Assembly (NCBI GenBank): GCA_018664265.1
Contig: JABJOR010000322.1
Span: 1 to 6,144 of the forward strand
Source: Rhodospirillales bacterium
GTDB lineage: Bacteria > Pseudomonadota > Alphaproteobacteria > Rhodospirillales > Casp-alpha2
DNA length: 6,144 nucleotides
Direction of reading: 5' to 3'
The notes below the pieces were generated by a model. It made no database searches, had not been told where the DNA came from, and worked only from the letters and a program-made list of their open reading frames with translations. Numbering within the stretch: position 1 is the stretch's first letter; every line of letters begins with the position of its first letter. The translations under genes and the position numbers were made by a program. Positions 6,128 through 6,144 of the stretch are shown here, one piece after another.

Positions 6128-6144
6128 GAAGCTTGCTTATTTCA

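Larger units (their letters stand above)
6013..6144. other. AT-rich non-coding tail after the LpoA-like gene
   Basis: 132 nt with no open frame of note. There is no GC-rich stem with a T-run directly after the TAA at 6010-6012, so no intrinsic terminator is called for the lipoprotein gene. The stretch is dominated by inverted repeats and TATA-like words and probably contains regulatory sequence for a gene beyond the right edge. Confidence 0.45.

Overview
The window looks like a chromosomal housekeeping segment of an alphaproteobacterium. The main evidence is gene order: a divergent LpoA-like penicillin-binding-protein activator, then rsmI, yraN, a BON lipoprotein and gshB, an arrangement I recall as common in that class (from memory, not searched). 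Base composition is moderate. Hand counts of single 60-base lines gave 67% G+C inside the SirB1/TPR gene and 47% inside yraN. I cannot place it to order or genus.

Layout. One leftward (minus-strand) series runs from about 4519 down to the left edge: rsmI (16S rRNA 2'-O-methyltransferase), yraN (small endonuclease-like protein, overlapping the end of rsmI), an AT-rich glycosyltransferase-like gene, a two-BON-domain outer-membrane lipoprotein, a SirB1/transglutaminase-like protein with TPR-like repeats, and the first 103 codons of glutathione synthetase gshB, which runs off the left edge. The last three are tightly packed (2-nt and 29-nt gaps) and are probably one transcript. On the plus strand, diverging from rsmI, lies an LpoA-like lipoprotein with a periplasmic-binding-protein fold (about 4498-6012). 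An AT-rich non-coding tail with nested inverted repeats follows to the right edge.

How the genes fit together. The two lipoproteins are cell-envelope proteins: the LpoA-like protein probably supports peptidoglycan synthases, and the BON protein probably supports outer-membrane integrity. RsmI fine-tunes the ribosomal decoding centre, and GshB completes glutathione synthesis. They share a neighbourhood rather than one pathway. The outlier is the glycosyltransferase. It is markedly more AT-rich, lacks a clear ribosome-binding site, is bordered on both sides by AT-rich spacers of about 115 nt, and has no functional tie to its neighbours, so it looks like an acquired cargo gene inside a conserved cassette.

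I found no CRISPR array, tRNA, rRNA, insertion sequence or recognisable defence system. The points most worth a second look are the glycosyltransferase insertion, the overlapping divergent starts of rsmI and the LpoA-like gene, and the inverted repeats at the right end.
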